Under the pieces are notes generated by a model. That model did no database searches, had not been told where the DNA came from, and worked only from the letters and a program-made list of their open reading frames with translations. 64,000 nucleotides of DNA from Ectopseudomonas guguanensis (GTDB lineage: Bacteria > Pseudomonadota > Gammaproteobacteria > Pseudomonadales > Pseudomonadaceae), in contig NZ_FNJJ01000008.1 of the NCBI RefSeq assembly GCF_900104265.1, positions 74,000 to 137,999 of the forward strand. The letters run 5' to 3'. A program made the translations under genes and the position numbers. Positions 36,980 to 46,645 of this stretch are shown here, one piece after another (the first letter of the stretch is position 1; the number at the start of each line of letters is the position of its first letter).

Positions 36980-38416
36980 CTATTCGCCCGCGCGCTTGAG
37001 CAACTGCTTGCAACGGTCGGACAGGTGCACCACGCGCAGATGCTTGCCGGCGCGTTCGTAGCGTTCGCGCAGGGTCTTCAGCGCGGCGATGGCCGAGTAG
37101 TCGACGAAGCTCAGGTGGCGGCAGTCCAGGGTCACTTGTTGCGGGTCTTCGGCCGGCTCGAACTGCGCCAGGAAGGTGGTGCAGGAGGCGAAGAACAGTG
37201 TGCCATGCACGCGGTACAGCTTGCTGCCGTCGGCCTGCATATCGCTGTCGGCATAGAGTTCGCGGGCATGCTGCCAGGCGAAGTTGAGCGCGGCGATGAC
37301 GATGCCGCAGAGCACGGCGGTGGCCAGGTCGGTGGCCACGGTGATGGCGGTCACGGCGACTATCACCAGCACGTCGTTGGCCGGCACCTTGCCGGCCACG
37401 CGCAGCGAACCCCAGGCAAAGGTCTGCTGCGCCACCACGAACATCACACCCACCAGTGCTGCCAGGGGGATGCGTTCGATCAGCGGCGAGAGGAACAGCA
37501 CGAAGAGCAGGATCATCACCCCGGCGACAACGCCGGACAGCCGCCCACGCCCGCCGGAACTGAGGTTGATCACCGTCTGGCCGATCATCGCGCAGCCGCC
37601 CATACCGCCAAACGCGCCGGACACCATGTTGGCCGCACCGAGCGCCACACATTCGCGATCCGGATGGCCACGGGTGGCGGTGATCTCGTCGGTGAGGTTC
37701 AGCGTCAGCAGGGTTTCCAGCAGGCCGACCAGGGCCATCAGCACCGCATAGGGAGCGATGATGGCGAGGGTTTCCAGGTTCCAGGGAATGTCCGGCAGCA
37801 TCAGGCTCGGCAGCCCGCCGGCGATCTGCGCCATATCGCCAAGGGTGTGGGTCGGCAGATCCAGCAGGTAGACCAGCGCGCCGATGCCGAGGATCGCCAC
37901 CAGGGCCGGCGGCACCGCGCGGGTCAGGCGCGGCAGCAGGTAGACGATGACCATGGTCAGCGCCACCAGACCGAGCATCAGGTGCAGCGCCTTGCCCTGC
38001 AGCCAGTGGCCGTCGTGCTGGAAATGCTCGAGCTGGGCCAGGGCGATGATGATGGCCAGGCCGTTGACGAAGCCCAGCATCACCGGATGTGGCACCATGC
38101 GGATCAGCTTGCCCAGGCGCAGCAGGCCGAACGCCAGCATGATCAGGCCGCCGAGCAGCACCGTTGCCAGCAGGTACTGCACACCGTGCTGCACCACCAG
38201 TGCGACGATCACTACCGCCATCGAGCCGGCCGCGCCGGAAATCATGCCCGGCCGCCCGCCGAACAGTGCGGTAAGGGTGCAGATGATGAAGGCGCCATAC
38301 AGCCCCATCAGCGGGTTGACCTGGGCCACCAGGGCGAAGGCGATGCATTCGGGCACCAGGGCGAAGGACGAGGTCAGGCCGGCCAGCAGGTCGGCGCGCA
38401 AGCTTGCAGGTTTCAT
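36980..38416 (-). CDS. SulP-family anion transporter with C-terminal STAS domain
   Basis: From ATG 38416 the protein has 478 residues. An N-terminal membrane domain has about ten to twelve segments and the SulP features ALVPECIAFALVAQVNPLMG, GLYGAFI and SGAAGSMAVV. A C-terminal STAS domain (about 385-478) contains SFVDYSAIAALKTLRERYER. SulP proteins carry sulfate, bicarbonate or other anions. No carbonic anhydrase gene is adjacent, so the substrate is undetermined. A longer reading from 38599 would run through a repeat, and I rejected it. It converges with trpA. Confidence 0.9.
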   Translation of the reverse strand: MKPASLRADLLAGLTSSFALVPECIAFALVAQVNPLMGLYGAFIICTLTALFGGRPGMISGAAGSMAVVIVALVVQHGVQYLLATVLLGGLIMLAFGLLRLGKLIRMVPHPVMLGFVNGLAIIIALAQLEHFQHDGHWLQGKALHLMLGLVALTMVIVYLLPRLTRAVPPALVAILGIGALVYLLDLPTHTLGDMAQIAGGLPSLMLPDIPWNLETLAIIAPYAVLMALVGLLETLLTLNLTDEITATRGHPDRECVALGAANMVSGAFGGMGGCAMIGQTVINLSSGGRGRLSGVVAGVMILLFVLFLSPLIERIPLAALVGVMFVVAQQTFAWGSLRVAGKVPANDVLVIVAVTAITVATDLATAVLCGIVIAALNFAWQHARELYADSDMQADGSKLYRVHGTLFFASCTTFLAQFEPAEDPQQVTLDCRHLSFVDYSAIAALKTLRERYERAGKHLRVVHLSDRCKQLLKRAGE

Positions 38417-38512
38417 GAGCAGGTGCGGGTCGCTAGAAGGGCGCGCATGGTAACCCCCGAGTCCGCTAGGGGCCACCCGTCCTGCCCACTGGTTACTGAC
38501 GAGCCTCTGCCG

Positions 38513-38588
38513 TAGGGTGGACAACGCTTTTTTGTCCACCATTGGACTCGTCAGGTGGTGGACGGGTGACGCGTCGTCCACCTTACGC
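38513..38588. repeat. Inverted repeat of the GTAGGGTGGAC family
   Basis: GTAGGGTGGACAACG (left) and CGTCGTCCACCTTAC (right) form an imperfect inverted pair around TTTTTTGTCCACC and GGTGGTGGACGGG, so that nested hairpins are possible. It sits between the SulP gene and the SDR gene. Confidence 0.6.
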
Positions 38589-38619
38589 ATGATGACCACA
38601 ACGAACAGGAGACCTCCCC

Positions 38620-39363
38620 ATGAGCAAGAACCTGCTGATCACCGGTGCCAGCCGTGGCATCGGCCGCGCCACCGCCCTGCTGGCCGCCGCTGGCGGCTGG
38701 ACGGTCGGGGTGAACTACCGCAGCGACCGCGCCGCCGCCGATGAGGTGGTGGCGCAGATCGAAGCCATGGGCGGCACTGCCGTCGCCTTACCGGGCGATG
38801 TCGCGGTCGAAGAGGATGTACAAAGCCTGTTCGCGGCCATGGACAAGTTCGGCCCGCTGCACGGTCTGGTGGTCAATGCCGGCATCGTCGCGCCGCCCCT
38901 GCCGCTGCTGGAGATGAGCGGCGAGCGCCTGCGCCGTATGTTCGACGTCAACGTGCTGGGCAGCTACCTGACCGCTCGCGAAGGTGCGCGGCGCATGGCC
39001 CGTAGCCGCGGCGGTGAAGGTGGCTCGATGGTGCTGGTGTCGTCGGTTGCCGCCAGCCTTGGCGCACCTTTCGAGTACGTCGACTACGCCGGGGCGAAAG
39101 GCGCCATGGATGTGCTGACCCGCGGCCTGGCCAAGGAACTGGGCGGTGAGGGCGTAAGGGTCAACGCCGTGCGGCCGGGGCTGATCGATACCGAGATCCA
39201 CGCCAGTGGCGGCCAGCCGGACCGCGCCGAGCGCCTCGGCAGAACCACGCCACTGGGGCGCGCCGGGCGTGCCGAGGAAGTCGCGGAAGCGATCATCTGG
39301 CTGCTCGGTGACAAGGCCAGCTACACCACCGGTGCACTGATCGATATAGCTGGCGGCCGATAG
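38620..39363 (+). CDS. Classical SDR oxidoreductase
   Basis: This 247-residue short-chain dehydrogenase has TGASRGIG (8-15) for NADP(H) binding, NAG (86-88), S141-S142, and the catalytic Y156-x3-K160 (YAGAK). The C-terminal RLGRTTPLGRAGRAEEVAEA and GALIDIAGGR are typical of FabG/glucose-dehydrogenase-like enzymes. The substrate is unknown. It is monocistronic on the plus strand, with the aldo-keto reductase gene convergent. Confidence 0.9.
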   Translation: MSKNLLITGASRGIGRATALLAAAGGWTVGVNYRSDRAAADEVVAQIEAMGGTAVALPGDVAVEEDVQSLFAAMDKFGPLHGLVVNAGIVAPPLPLLEMSGERLRRMFDVNVLGSYLTAREGARRMARSRGGEGGSMVLVSSVAASLGAPFEYVDYAGAKGAMDVLTRGLAKELGGEGVRVNAVRPGLIDTEIHASGGQPDRAERLGRTTPLGRAGRAEEVAEAIIWLLGDKASYTTGALIDIAGGR

Positions 39364-39431
39364 CGCCCAGAGTCGCGGCTAAAGCCCCTCCCACACATTC
39401 GTGGTCAGGCCTGCGCACCAAAACCAACGGC

Positions 39432-40235
39432 TCAATCCCAGCGCGGCGCAAAGCCCGGGTTGGCAACGCGTTCGCCACGATCCAGCGCCTCGATGGCTGC
39501 CATGTCTTCGGTGCTCAGGCGCAGCTCGGCAGCGGCCAGGTTGGCGGCCAGGTTCTCGCGCTTGGTCGAGGAGGGGATCACCGTATAGCCCTGCTGCAGC
39601 GACCAGGCCAGGGCCACCTGGGCCGGGCTGGCGCCATGGGCGGCGGCGATGCGCTGGATCTCCGGTTCAGCCAGCACCTTGCCGTAGGCCAGCGGCATGT
39701 AGGCGGTCAGATGGATACCCTGCTGCCGAGCGAATGTCACCAGCTTGCGATTCTGCAGCAGCGGATGGATTTCCACCTGGTTGGTGGCGATTTCGTCCAC
39801 GCCCACGGCCTCGATGGCCTCGCGCAAATGGGCGATGGTGAAGTTGGACACACCGATGGCCGCGGTCAGCCCCTGGCGCTTGGCCTCGAGCAGCTCGCCC
39901 AGATACTGCGCCACGGGAATCTCGTCATTCGGCGACGGCCAGTGGATCAGGGTCAGGTCGACCCGCTCCAGGCCCAGGCGCTGCAGGCTCTCGCGCAGGC
40001 TGGGAAGCACCCGGCCACTGCCGAGGTTCTCGGTCCACACCTTGGTGGTGACGAACAGCTCGTCACGCGCCACGCCGCTGTCGGCAATGGCCTGGCCGAC
40101 CTCGGCCTCGTTGCCGTAGATCTGCGCCGTGTCGATATGCCGGTAGCCCAGCTCCAGACCGGTGCGCACCGAGTCGACGGCGACCTGATCCTTGAGACGG
40201 AAGGTGCCGAGGCCGAAGGGGGGAATGAATTTCAT
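39432..40235 (-). CDS. dkgB: Aldo/keto reductase, DkgB-like
   Basis: From ATG 40235 (AGGAG upstream) the protein is 267 residues, the usual length of DkgB. The catalytic tetrad is D35, Y40, K65 and H98 ([21 protein letters not shown]), and the C-terminal NADPH-binding part has [15 protein letters not shown]. In E. coli DkgB reduces 2,5-diketo-gluconate and methylglyoxal. The LysR gene divergent from it is similar to yafC, the neighbour of dkgB in E. coli, which supports the name. Confidence 0.9.
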   Translation of the reverse strand: MKFIPPFGLGTFRLKDQVAVDSVRTGLELGYRHIDTAQIYGNEAEVGQAIADSGVARDELFVTTKVWTENLGSGRVLPSLRESLQRLGLERVDLTLIHWPSPNDEIPVAQYLGELLEAKRQGLTAAIGVSNFTIAHLREAIEAVGVDEIATNQVEIHPLLQNRKLVTFARQQGIHLTAYMPLAYGKVLAEPEIQRIAAAHGASPAQVALAWSLQQGYTVIPSSTKRENLAANLAAAELRLSTEDMAAIEALDRGERVANPGFAPRWD

Positions 40236-40433
40236 GAGAAGCTCCTCACAGATTGCAGAACGCTGGCCGAGCATCGGAACGCAACGGGTATCGAAAGATT
40301 CGGCAGCATCGATCAGGCAAAAGTTGCAGCACCTTGCCTGGCGGCGAGCGGGGTTGAGGTGGCGCAGTATCCGCGCCAGACTCCTGCGGAAAAAGCCGGA
40401 AACTCCACAAGCACCTTTGACTGAAGATCAACA

Positions 40434-41327
40434 ATGAAAACCAGCCTGGAAGAAATGCTCGCCTTCGTCAGCGTGGTCGACAGCGGTTCGATCAGCGCCG
40501 CGGCCGAGCAGCTGGAACAAACCGCCTCGGGTGTCAGCCGCGCACTGAGTCGCCTGGAGGAAAAGCTCGGCGTTACCCTGCTGCGCCGCACCACGCGACG
40601 CCTGGAGCTGACCGAAGAGGGTGAGGTGTTCCTGGCTCAGGCGCGGCGCATCCTGGCCAGCGTCGAGGAAGCCGAGGAGCAGATGACCCTGCGCCGCCAG
40701 GCACCGGCAGGGCGCTTGCGCATAAACACCGCCTCGCCCTTCATGCTGCATGCGATCGTGCCGCTGATCGGCGAATTTCGCGCGCTTTATCCGCAGATCG
40801 AGCTGGAACTGCACAGCGACGACCGCATCATCGACCTGCTGGAACGACGCACAGACCTGGCCATCCGCATAGGTCATCTGCCGGACTCCAGCCTGCACGC
40901 GCGGCCCCTGTGTCACAGCTATCGTCGCGTGCTGGCCAGCCCCAAGTACCTGCGCCGGCAGGGTACGCCGGCACGCACCGAAGACCTGTCGGGACACAGC
41001 CTGATCGGTTTCACCGAGCCTGACAGCCTCAATGAATGGCCTCTGCGCCATGCCCTCGGCGAACGCTGGCGCATCACCCCAAGCCTGCGCGCCTCCAGCG
41101 GCGATACCGTTCTCGCACTGGCCCTGGCCGGCGAGGGTGTGGTGTGCCTGTCGGATTTCATGACCGATACCGCTCGCGCCAGCGGCGCATTGGTGGAGGT
41201 GCTGGCCGAGCAACGGGTGGAGGTGCGCCAGCCAATCAACGCGGTGTACTACCGCAACACCGCGCTGGCGTCGCGCATCACCTGTTTTCTCGATTTCCTC
41301 AGCGAACGGCTGGGCTGCCCGCGTTGA
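40434..41327 (+). CDS. LysR-type regulator (YafC-like)
   Basis: This 297-residue regulator has an N-terminal wHTH (about 1-60: FVSVVDSGSISAAAEQLEQT, GVSRALSRLEEKLGVTLLRR) and a C-terminal substrate-binding domain. It is divergent from the DkgB-like reductase gene across a 198-bp region. YafC-dkgB adjacency in E. coli suggests it controls that gene. The effector is unknown. Confidence 0.88.
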   Translation: MKTSLEEMLAFVSVVDSGSISAAAEQLEQTASGVSRALSRLEEKLGVTLLRRTTRRLELTEEGEVFLAQARRILASVEEAEEQMTLRRQAPAGRLRINTASPFMLHAIVPLIGEFRALYPQIELELHSDDRIIDLLERRTDLAIRIGHLPDSSLHARPLCHSYRRVLASPKYLRRQGTPARTEDLSGHSLIGFTEPDSLNEWPLRHALGERWRITPSLRASSGDTVLALALAGEGVVCLSDFMTDTARASGALVEVLAEQRVEVRQPINAVYYRNTALASRITCFLDFLSERLGCPR

Positions 41328-41339
41328 CGCACCACGACC

Positions 41340-41398
41340 GTAGCCCGGATGCAATCCGGGACCCATCTGACGGTTTCCCCGGATTGCATCCGGGCTAC
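41340..41398. repeat. GTAGCCCGGATGCAATCCGGG repeat, perfect inverted pair
   Basis: Two 21-bp arms, GTAGCCCGGATGCAATCCGG at 41340-41360 and its exact reverse complement at 41378-41398, are separated by 17 bp. A second element of the same family is at 59241-59305. It lies between the LysR gene and the terminator of pbpG. Confidence 0.85.
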
Positions 41399-41410
41399 AC
41401 GACGGCACAA

Positions 41411-41440
41411 CGAAAAAGGGCGACTCACCGAGCCGCCCTT
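41411..41440 (-). terminator. Intrinsic terminator after pbpG
   Basis: On the minus strand an 11-bp stem AAGGGCGGCTC / GAGTCGCCCTT (one mismatch, loop GGT) is followed by TTTCGTT. It lies 19 bp beyond the pbpG stop. Confidence 0.8.
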
Positions 41441-41458
41441 CTCTGCATCAGTGCCAGG

Positions 41459-42361
41459 TCATTGCGCGGCCTGCAAGCTCCACTCGGCGAGCTTCTGCTG
41501 CTTGTAGCTGAGGGCGGCGGCCGGCACCGGGGTGACCTTGCCAGTCTCCATCCAGCGTTTGAGGCGGTTGGCGTCGGCCATATGGGTGTACTTGCCGAAG
41601 GCGCCGAGCACCACGAAAGCCACCGGACGGTTGGCGATGGTGGTGGCCATCACCAGGCAGCGACCGGCGGCGTTGGTGAAGCCGGTCTTGCTCAGGTTGA
41701 TGTTCCAGTCGGCCTTGCGCACCAGCGCATTGGTATTGCGAAAGCCCAGGGTGTAATTGGGCTTGCGGAAGGCCACGGTGGCTTCGGAATCGGTGCTGAA
41801 CTGGTGGATCAGCGGGTACTGGTTGGCCGCCTTGACCATCAGCGCCAGATCACGGGCGGTGGCAACGTTCTGTTCGGACAGGCCGGTGGGTTCGACGAAG
41901 TGGCTGTTGTGCATGCCCAGCGCCCTGGCCTTGGCGTTCATCGCCGCGACGAAGGCCGCATGGCCGCCCGGATAATGGTGAGCGAGGCTGGCGGCGGCAC
42001 GGTTCTCCGAGGACATCAGCGCCAGGTGCAGCATGTCGCGCCGGCTGATCTCGCTGCCGATACGCACGCGGGAGAACACGCCCTGCATTTCCTTGGTGTC
42101 ACGGATGGTGATCGGCAAGACCTCGTCCAGCGGCAGCTTGGCGTCGAGCACCACCATGGCGGTCATCAGTTTGGTGACCGAGGCGACCGGCAGGCGCAGA
42201 TCCGGGTTGCTGGAATACAGCTCCTGGCCGGTTTTCAGATCGATCAGCAATGCACTACCGGCGGCCAGCTCCTGCTTGGGCTGGGCTGGCGCGGCCTGGA
42301 GGTTCGAAACAACAAGGCTACCGCACAGCAGCAGGCCCAAAATCGAATGACGGAGTTTCAC
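41459..42361 (-). CDS. pbpG: D-alanyl-D-alanine endopeptidase (PBP7, PbpG)
   Basis: This 300-residue protein has a signal peptide (about 1-23, ending LQA) and the three penicillin-binding protein motifs: S61-VTK (SxxK), S117-E-N (SxN) and K224-T-G. The family is the low-molecular-weight PBP7/8, which cleaves D-Ala-meso-DAP cross-links in the periplasm. No neighbour in an operon is evident; it is followed by a terminator. Confidence 0.95.
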   Translation of the reverse strand: MKLRHSILGLLLCGSLVVSNLQAAPAQPKQELAAGSALLIDLKTGQELYSSNPDLRLPVASVTKLMTAMVVLDAKLPLDEVLPITIRDTKEMQGVFSRVRIGSEISRRDMLHLALMSSENRAAASLAHHYPGGHAAFVAAMNAKARALGMHNSHFVEPTGLSEQNVATARDLALMVKAANQYPLIHQFSTDSEATVAFRKPNYTLGFRNTNALVRKADWNINLSKTGFTNAAGRCLVMATTIANRPVAFVVLGAFGKYTHMADANRLKRWMETGKVTPVPAAALSYKQQKLAEWSLQAAQ

Positions 42362-42472
42362 GGTTCAGCTCACCGGTTGGAGTGGAGGGGCCGCAAGCAC
42401 ATTTCGCACGATGGCGGTGTGCGGCGGCGCTCAGTATAGGGACTCGGCGCCCGCTATTGCAGTATGGCCCGG

Positions 42473-43393
42473 TTAAACGGTCGCCGCTGGCGAATCCAGC
42501 TCGGCCTGCAACCAGTCGACGAAACGCGCGGTCAGGCGCTGGCGGCGCTTGCGCTCGGGCAGTACCAGGTAGTAGCCGAGCGCCGAGTGCGCTTCGGCCT
42601 CGCCCAGACGACAGAGCAGCCCCTGCGCGAGAAGTTCATCCACCAGATGGCGCCAGCCGATGGCCACGCCTTGCCCGGCGATTGCGGCCTGGATCAGCAG
42701 GGTGTAGTTGTCGAAGCGCAGGGCACCGGGCATCGGCTGGCTGGCGATGCCGAGGGCGCGGAACAAGCCCTCCCAGTCGAACCAGCGCGAACGGTGTTCC
42801 GGGCGCAGGTGCAACAGTGGCAGCTCGGTCAGCACCTGGGCCGGCAGCGGCGGCTGACGCTCACCGAGCAGACGCGGGCTGCACACCGGGAACACCTCTT
42901 CACGAAACAGCAGATGCGCTTCGCCGTGCTTGAAACGACCATCGCCGAAGCGGATCGCCACGTCGATGTCACTGGGCACCGCGGCCGGGTCGCGCTCGCT
43001 GGTGATCAGGCTGACGTCCACCTCCGGATACAGGCGGTTGAAGCGCTGCAGACGCGGCATCAGCCAGTAGGCGGCGAAGGCGAAGTCGGTGGCCACCTGC
43101 AGCACCTCATGCTGCTGACGCGCGGTAACGGCGACGAGCCCGGCATCGAGACTCGTCAGCCCTTCCTGCACATGCGCCAGCAGCAGTTCGCCGGCTTCAG
43201 TCAGGACGATGCCGCGATAGACGCGATCGAACAGGCGCGTGGCCAGTTGCTGCTCGAGGCGTTTGATCTGCTGGCTGATGGCCGGCTGGCTGCTGCCCAG
43301 TTCGCTGGCAGCGGCGGTGAAACTGAGCTGGCGCGCCGCCGACTCGAACACCCGCAGCGCGTCGAGCGACAGCCCATCGATGGCTTTGAACAT
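42473..43393 (-). CDS. LysR-type regulator of choline-sulfate use
   Basis: This 306-residue LysR regulator has an N-terminal wHTH (LDALRVFESAARQLSFTAAA, AISQQIKRLEQQL) and a typical substrate-binding domain. It is divergent from choline sulfatase betC, the place where the choline-sulfate regulator stands in related pseudomonads. The named role is inferred from that position. Confidence 0.85.
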   Translation of the reverse strand: MFKAIDGLSLDALRVFESAARQLSFTAAASELGSSQPAISQQIKRLEQQLATRLFDRVYRGIVLTEAGELLLAHVQEGLTSLDAGLVAVTARQQHEVLQVATDFAFAAYWLMPRLQRFNRLYPEVDVSLITSERDPAAVPSDIDVAIRFGDGRFKHGEAHLLFREEVFPVCSPRLLGERQPPLPAQVLTELPLLHLRPEHRSRWFDWEGLFRALGIASQPMPGALRFDNYTLLIQAAIAGQGVAIGWRHLVDELLAQGLLCRLGEAEAHSALGYYLVLPERKRRQRLTARFVDWLQAELDSPAATV

Positions 43394-43506
43394 AAGCCCT
43401 GCTTATCCGAGGCATGTGTCGCAGCCGGGTTTACCCTGCTGCCGTTCTACCGGAATCATGGAGACAGCACTGTCGCATAAACCAACAGTATGGAATAGCC
43501 GCCACC

Positions 43507-45018
43507 ATGAAGCGCCCGAACATCCTCTTCATCATGGCCGACCAGATGGCCGCGCCGATACTGCCGCTGCACGACGCCGCCTCGCCGGTGCAGATGCCCA
43601 ACCTGATGAAGCTGGCCGAGCAGGCCGTGGTGTTCGACTCGGCCTACTGCAACAGCCCGCTCTGCGCACCGTCGCGCTTCACCCTGGTCAGCGGCCGCCT
43701 GCCGTCGAAGATCGGCGCCTATGACAACGCTGCCGACTTCCCCGCCGACGTGCCCACCTACGCCCACTACCTGCGCCGCCTCGGCTACCGCACGGCGCTG
43801 TCGGGCAAGATGCACTTCTGCGGCCCGGACCAGCTGCATGGCTACGAGGAGCGCCTGACCAGCGACATCTACCCGGCCGACTACGGCTGGGCGGTGAACT
43901 GGGACGAGCCGGACGTGCGCGCCAGCTGGTACCACAACATGTCCTCGGTGCTGCAGGCCGGCCCCTGCGTGCGCAGCAATCAGCTGGATTTCGACGAGGA
44001 GGTGGTGTTCAAGGCGCGCCAGTATCTCTATGACCACGTGCGCCTGACGCCGGAGCAGCCGTTCTGCCTGACCGTGTCGATGACCCACCCGCACGACCCC
44101 TACACCATTCCCCGCGAATACTGGGATCGCTACGAAGGCGTGGACATCCCCATGCCGCGCCAACACATCGAGCAGGCCGAGCAGGATCCGCACTCGCAGC
44201 GCCTGCTCAAGGTCATCGACCTGTGGGACAAGCCGCTGCCCGAGGACAGGATCCGCGACGCCCGCCGCGCCTACTTCGGTGCCTGCAGCTATATCGACGA
44301 CAACATCGGCAAGCTGCTGGGGACCCTGGAGGAATGCGGCCTGGCCGAAGACACCCTGATCGTCTTCTCCGGCGACCACGGCGACATGCTGGGCGAGCGC
44401 GGCCTCTGGTACAAGATGCACTGGTTCGAGATGTCCGCCCGCGTGCCGCTGCTGGTGCATGCCCCGAAGCGCTTCGCCGCGCATCGGGTCAGCCAGTCGG
44501 TCTCAACCCTCGATCTGCTGCCTACCCTGGTGGAACTGGCCGGCGGCCAGATCGAGCAGGGCCTGGAACTGGAAGGCCGCTCACTGCTGCCGCACCTCAA
44601 GGGTGAGGGCGGGCATGACGAAGTGCTCGGCGAATACATGGCCGAAGGCACGCTCAGCCCGCTGATGATGATTCGCCGCGGGCCATGGAAGTTCGTCTAT
44701 TCCGAACAGGACCCGCTGCTGCTGTTCAACCTGGACAATGACCCGCTCGAGCGTCAGAACCTGGCCGAGTCCAGCGAGCACAAGGGCATCCTCGCCGGTT
44801 TCCTCGCCGAGGCCCGCGAACGCTGGGATATCCCGGCGATCCACGCCGCCACCCTGGCCAGCCAACGCCGTCGCCGACTGGTGGCCGAGGCGCTGAGCCA
44901 GGGCAAGCTGACCAGTTGGGATCACCAGCCCTGGGTCGACGCCAGCCAGCAGTACATGCGCAACCACATCGACCTCGACGACCTGGAGCGCCGCGCGCGC
45001 TTTCCGGCAGTCGGTTGA
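43507..45018 (+). CDS. betC: Choline-sulfatase BetC
   Basis: From ATG 43507 the protein has 503 residues. The formylglycine site is C53-A-P-S-R57, the sulfatase signature, and metal ligands include D12 (MADQM). GDHGDMLGERGLWYKMHWFE and YIDDNIGKLLG are typical of BetC. It hydrolyses choline-O-sulfate to choline and sulfate in the cytosol, feeding glycine betaine synthesis. The gene sits between the divergent LysR gene and choX. Being a sulfatase, it needs a formylglycine-generating enzyme, not seen in the window. Confidence 0.96.
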   Translation: MKRPNILFIMADQMAAPILPLHDAASPVQMPNLMKLAEQAVVFDSAYCNSPLCAPSRFTLVSGRLPSKIGAYDNAADFPADVPTYAHYLRRLGYRTALSGKMHFCGPDQLHGYEERLTSDIYPADYGWAVNWDEPDVRASWYHNMSSVLQAGPCVRSNQLDFDEEVVFKARQYLYDHVRLTPEQPFCLTVSMTHPHDPYTIPREYWDRYEGVDIPMPRQHIEQAEQDPHSQRLLKVIDLWDKPLPEDRIRDARRAYFGACSYIDDNIGKLLGTLEECGLAEDTLIVFSGDHGDMLGERGLWYKMHWFEMSARVPLLVHAPKRFAAHRVSQSVSTLDLLPTLVELAGGQIEQGLELEGRSLLPHLKGEGGHDEVLGEYMAEGTLSPLMMIRRGPWKFVYSEQDPLLLFNLDNDPLERQNLAESSEHKGILAGFLAEARERWDIPAIHAATLASQRRRRLVAEALSQGKLTSWDHQPWVDASQQYMRNHIDLDDLERRARFPAVG

Positions 45019-45090
45019 ACCTTTGCTCCACGCCACGAGCCTGAGCCTTGAAGCTGCCACCCCAAAACAGAAGAAAAAAGGAGAGACGCC

Positions 45091-46011
45091 ATGAACCGAT
45101 TCAGTGTGCTGTTACTCGCCACCGCGCTCAGCAGCGCCGGCAATGTCTGGGCCGAGGATGCAGCCTGCAGCACGGTCAAGCTCGGTGATCCCGGCTGGAG
45201 CGACATCGCCGTGACCAACGGCATCGCCAGCTTCCTGCTCGACGGCCTGGGCTACAGGGCGGAAAGCCAGACCCTGGCCGTGCCGATCATCTTCGCCGGG
45301 CTGCAGAAAGGCCAGGTCGACGTCTTCCTCGGCAACTGGATGCCTGCGCAGCAGAGCAACTACGACAAGTTCGTCGCCAGCGGCGAGGTGGACAAACTGG
45401 CGCAGAATCTCGAAGGCACCGAATACACCCTGGCCGTACCGACCTATGCCTATGAGGCCGGGGTGAAAACCTTCGCCGACCTCGACAAGCACGCCGACAA
45501 ATTCGGCAAGAAGCTTTACGGCATCGCTTCCGGCTCGCCGGCCAACGAGTCGATCAGGCAGATGATCGCCGCCGACGAGTTCGGCCTCGGTGACTGGAAA
45601 CTGGTGGAATCCAGCGAGCAGGCGATGCTGGTACAGGTGGGCCGTGCGGTGAAGCGCGAGCAGTTCGTGGTGTTTCTCGGCTGGACGCCGCATCCGATGA
45701 ACGTGCAGTACGACATGAAGTACCTCAAGGGCGGCGAGAAATATTTCGGCGACAGCGGCCAGGTCAACACCCTGGCGCGCAAGGGCTATGCCGCGCAGTG
45801 CCCGAACGTCGGCAAGCTGCTCGCCAACCTCAAGTTCACCCAGGACATGGAGAACGCCATCATGGATCAGGTGCTGAGCAAGCAGGCCAGCAACGACGCG
45901 GCGATCAAGGCCTGGCTCAAGGCCAACCCGCAGGTGCTCGATGGTTGGTTGCAGGGCGTCACCACCCGCGACGGCGGCGATGGCCTGGCTGCGGTGAAGG
46001 CGCGACTTTGA
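45091..46011 (+). CDS. choX: Choline-binding periplasmic protein (ChoX-like)
   Basis: This 306-residue protein has a signal peptide (about 1-21, ending VWA) and a type II binding-protein fold of the OpuAC/ChoX family: CSTVKLGDPGWSDIAVTNGI, DVFLGNWMPAQQSNYDKF and FLGWTPHPMN. Aromatic residues (W, Y) form the cage for choline's trimethylammonium group. It would deliver choline to an ABC transporter whose genes are not in the window. A ribosome site AAAGGAGAG precedes the ATG. It follows betC at 72 bp. Confidence 0.93.
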   Translation: MNRFSVLLLATALSSAGNVWAEDAACSTVKLGDPGWSDIAVTNGIASFLLDGLGYRAESQTLAVPIIFAGLQKGQVDVFLGNWMPAQQSNYDKFVASGEVDKLAQNLEGTEYTLAVPTYAYEAGVKTFADLDKHADKFGKKLYGIASGSPANESIRQMIAADEFGLGDWKLVESSEQAMLVQVGRAVKREQFVVFLGWTPHPMNVQYDMKYLKGGEKYFGDSGQVNTLARKGYAAQCPNVGKLLANLKFTQDMENAIMDQVLSKQASNDAAIKAWLKANPQVLDGWLQGVTTRDGGDGLAAVKARL

Positions 46012-46014
46012 ATG

Positions 46015-46065
46015 CGGAGCGCTCGTTCGGGCAGGAGCGAACGGGCAGCGTTCCGCTTTATTCGC
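46015..46065 (+). terminator. Possible terminator after choX
   Basis: GCGGAGCGCTCGTTCG and CGAACGGGCAGCGTTCCGC can form an imperfect stem a few bases after the choX stop, followed by TTTATTCG. The bulges weaken it. Confidence 0.55.
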
Positions 46066-46144
46066 GATCATGGTCGGGCACCGAGCCAAACCCCGTCGCG
46101 AATACATTGAGGGTGCAAAGACCCGTAGGGTAGGCCGTAGGGTG

Positions 46145-46335
46145 TAATGCTGTTCACATAAGAAACGGTGGAACGCGATCAGTCCCCTCGCCCCTCTGGG
46201 GAGAGGGTTAGGGCGGGCCGCGTTCGGCGAGGGGAAACAGGCGGTTTCGCGGTGTTTCCGACCCTCTCCCCCAGCCCCTCTCCCATGAATGGGCGAGGGG
46301 AGCAAGGCGTGTGCAACCTTAAGTGAACAGCATTA
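46145..46335. mobile_element. MITE-like element with 18-bp terminal inverted repeats
   Basis: TAATGCTGTTCACATAAG at 46145-46162 and CTTAAGTGAACAGCATTA at 46318-46335 are inverted repeats that match at 17 of 18 positions. They enclose 155 bp with no coding capacity and with several short internal inverted repeats (CCCCTCGCC / GGCGAGGGG types). TAGGCCGTAGGGTG occurs directly before the left end and again across the right end, which looks like a 12-14 bp target duplication, or reflects insertion into a repeat. The features fit a non-autonomous miniature transposon; no transposase is in the window. Confidence 0.72.
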
Positions 46336-46645
46336 GGCCGTAGGGTGGGCTTTAGCCCACCAGCGGTAGTTGGCATGGGCTAAAGCGGATCGCCGCCCGG
46401 CCCACCCACAAGGCTCCCGAGCCTTCCCTGGAACCCTGGCAACAGCTACCCGGGACATAGCCAACGAACTCGCTCCACCAGCGGTAAAAACCTTAACTGA
46501 GCGGCCTTGGGCGCCTGACCGTTACGCAATTTCATCACGGCTATCGCGCTCCGAGCGCGGCGCGGAACGATCCGGATGGTTCCGCAACGGCTGCCGGGCC
46601 GCGTCGTTTACACTTCATTTCCCGGACGAAGCAAGCCAGCCAACG

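Larger units (their letters stand above)
46012..46645. other. 634-bp region between choX and the SulP gene: terminator, repeat elements, MITE
   Basis: No gene was found. From left to right it holds a terminator-like stem (46015-46065), a second inverted repeat ATTCGCGA / TCGCGAAT (about 46061-46105), a MITE-like element (46145-46335), a palindrome of the GTAGGGTGGGC family (about 46338-46405), and then 240 bp of GC-rich sequence with no recognisable signal before the SulP start at 46646. Confidence 0.7.

Noticed and set aside
36512..38515. A long plus-strand frame across trpA and the SulP gene
   Set aside because: It is shifted relative to trpA, antisense to SulP, and rich in His, Gln and Arg. 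It is a shadow of the real genes.
38417..38599. A longer N terminus for the first SulP protein from 38599
   Set aside because: The extra codons derive from a palindromic repeat and do not resemble SulP N termini.
46370..46645. A longer N terminus for the SulP protein from 46370
   Set aside because: The added residues are Arg-, Pro- and Ser-rich and run through a palindromic repeat. The family N terminus begins near the ATG at 46646.
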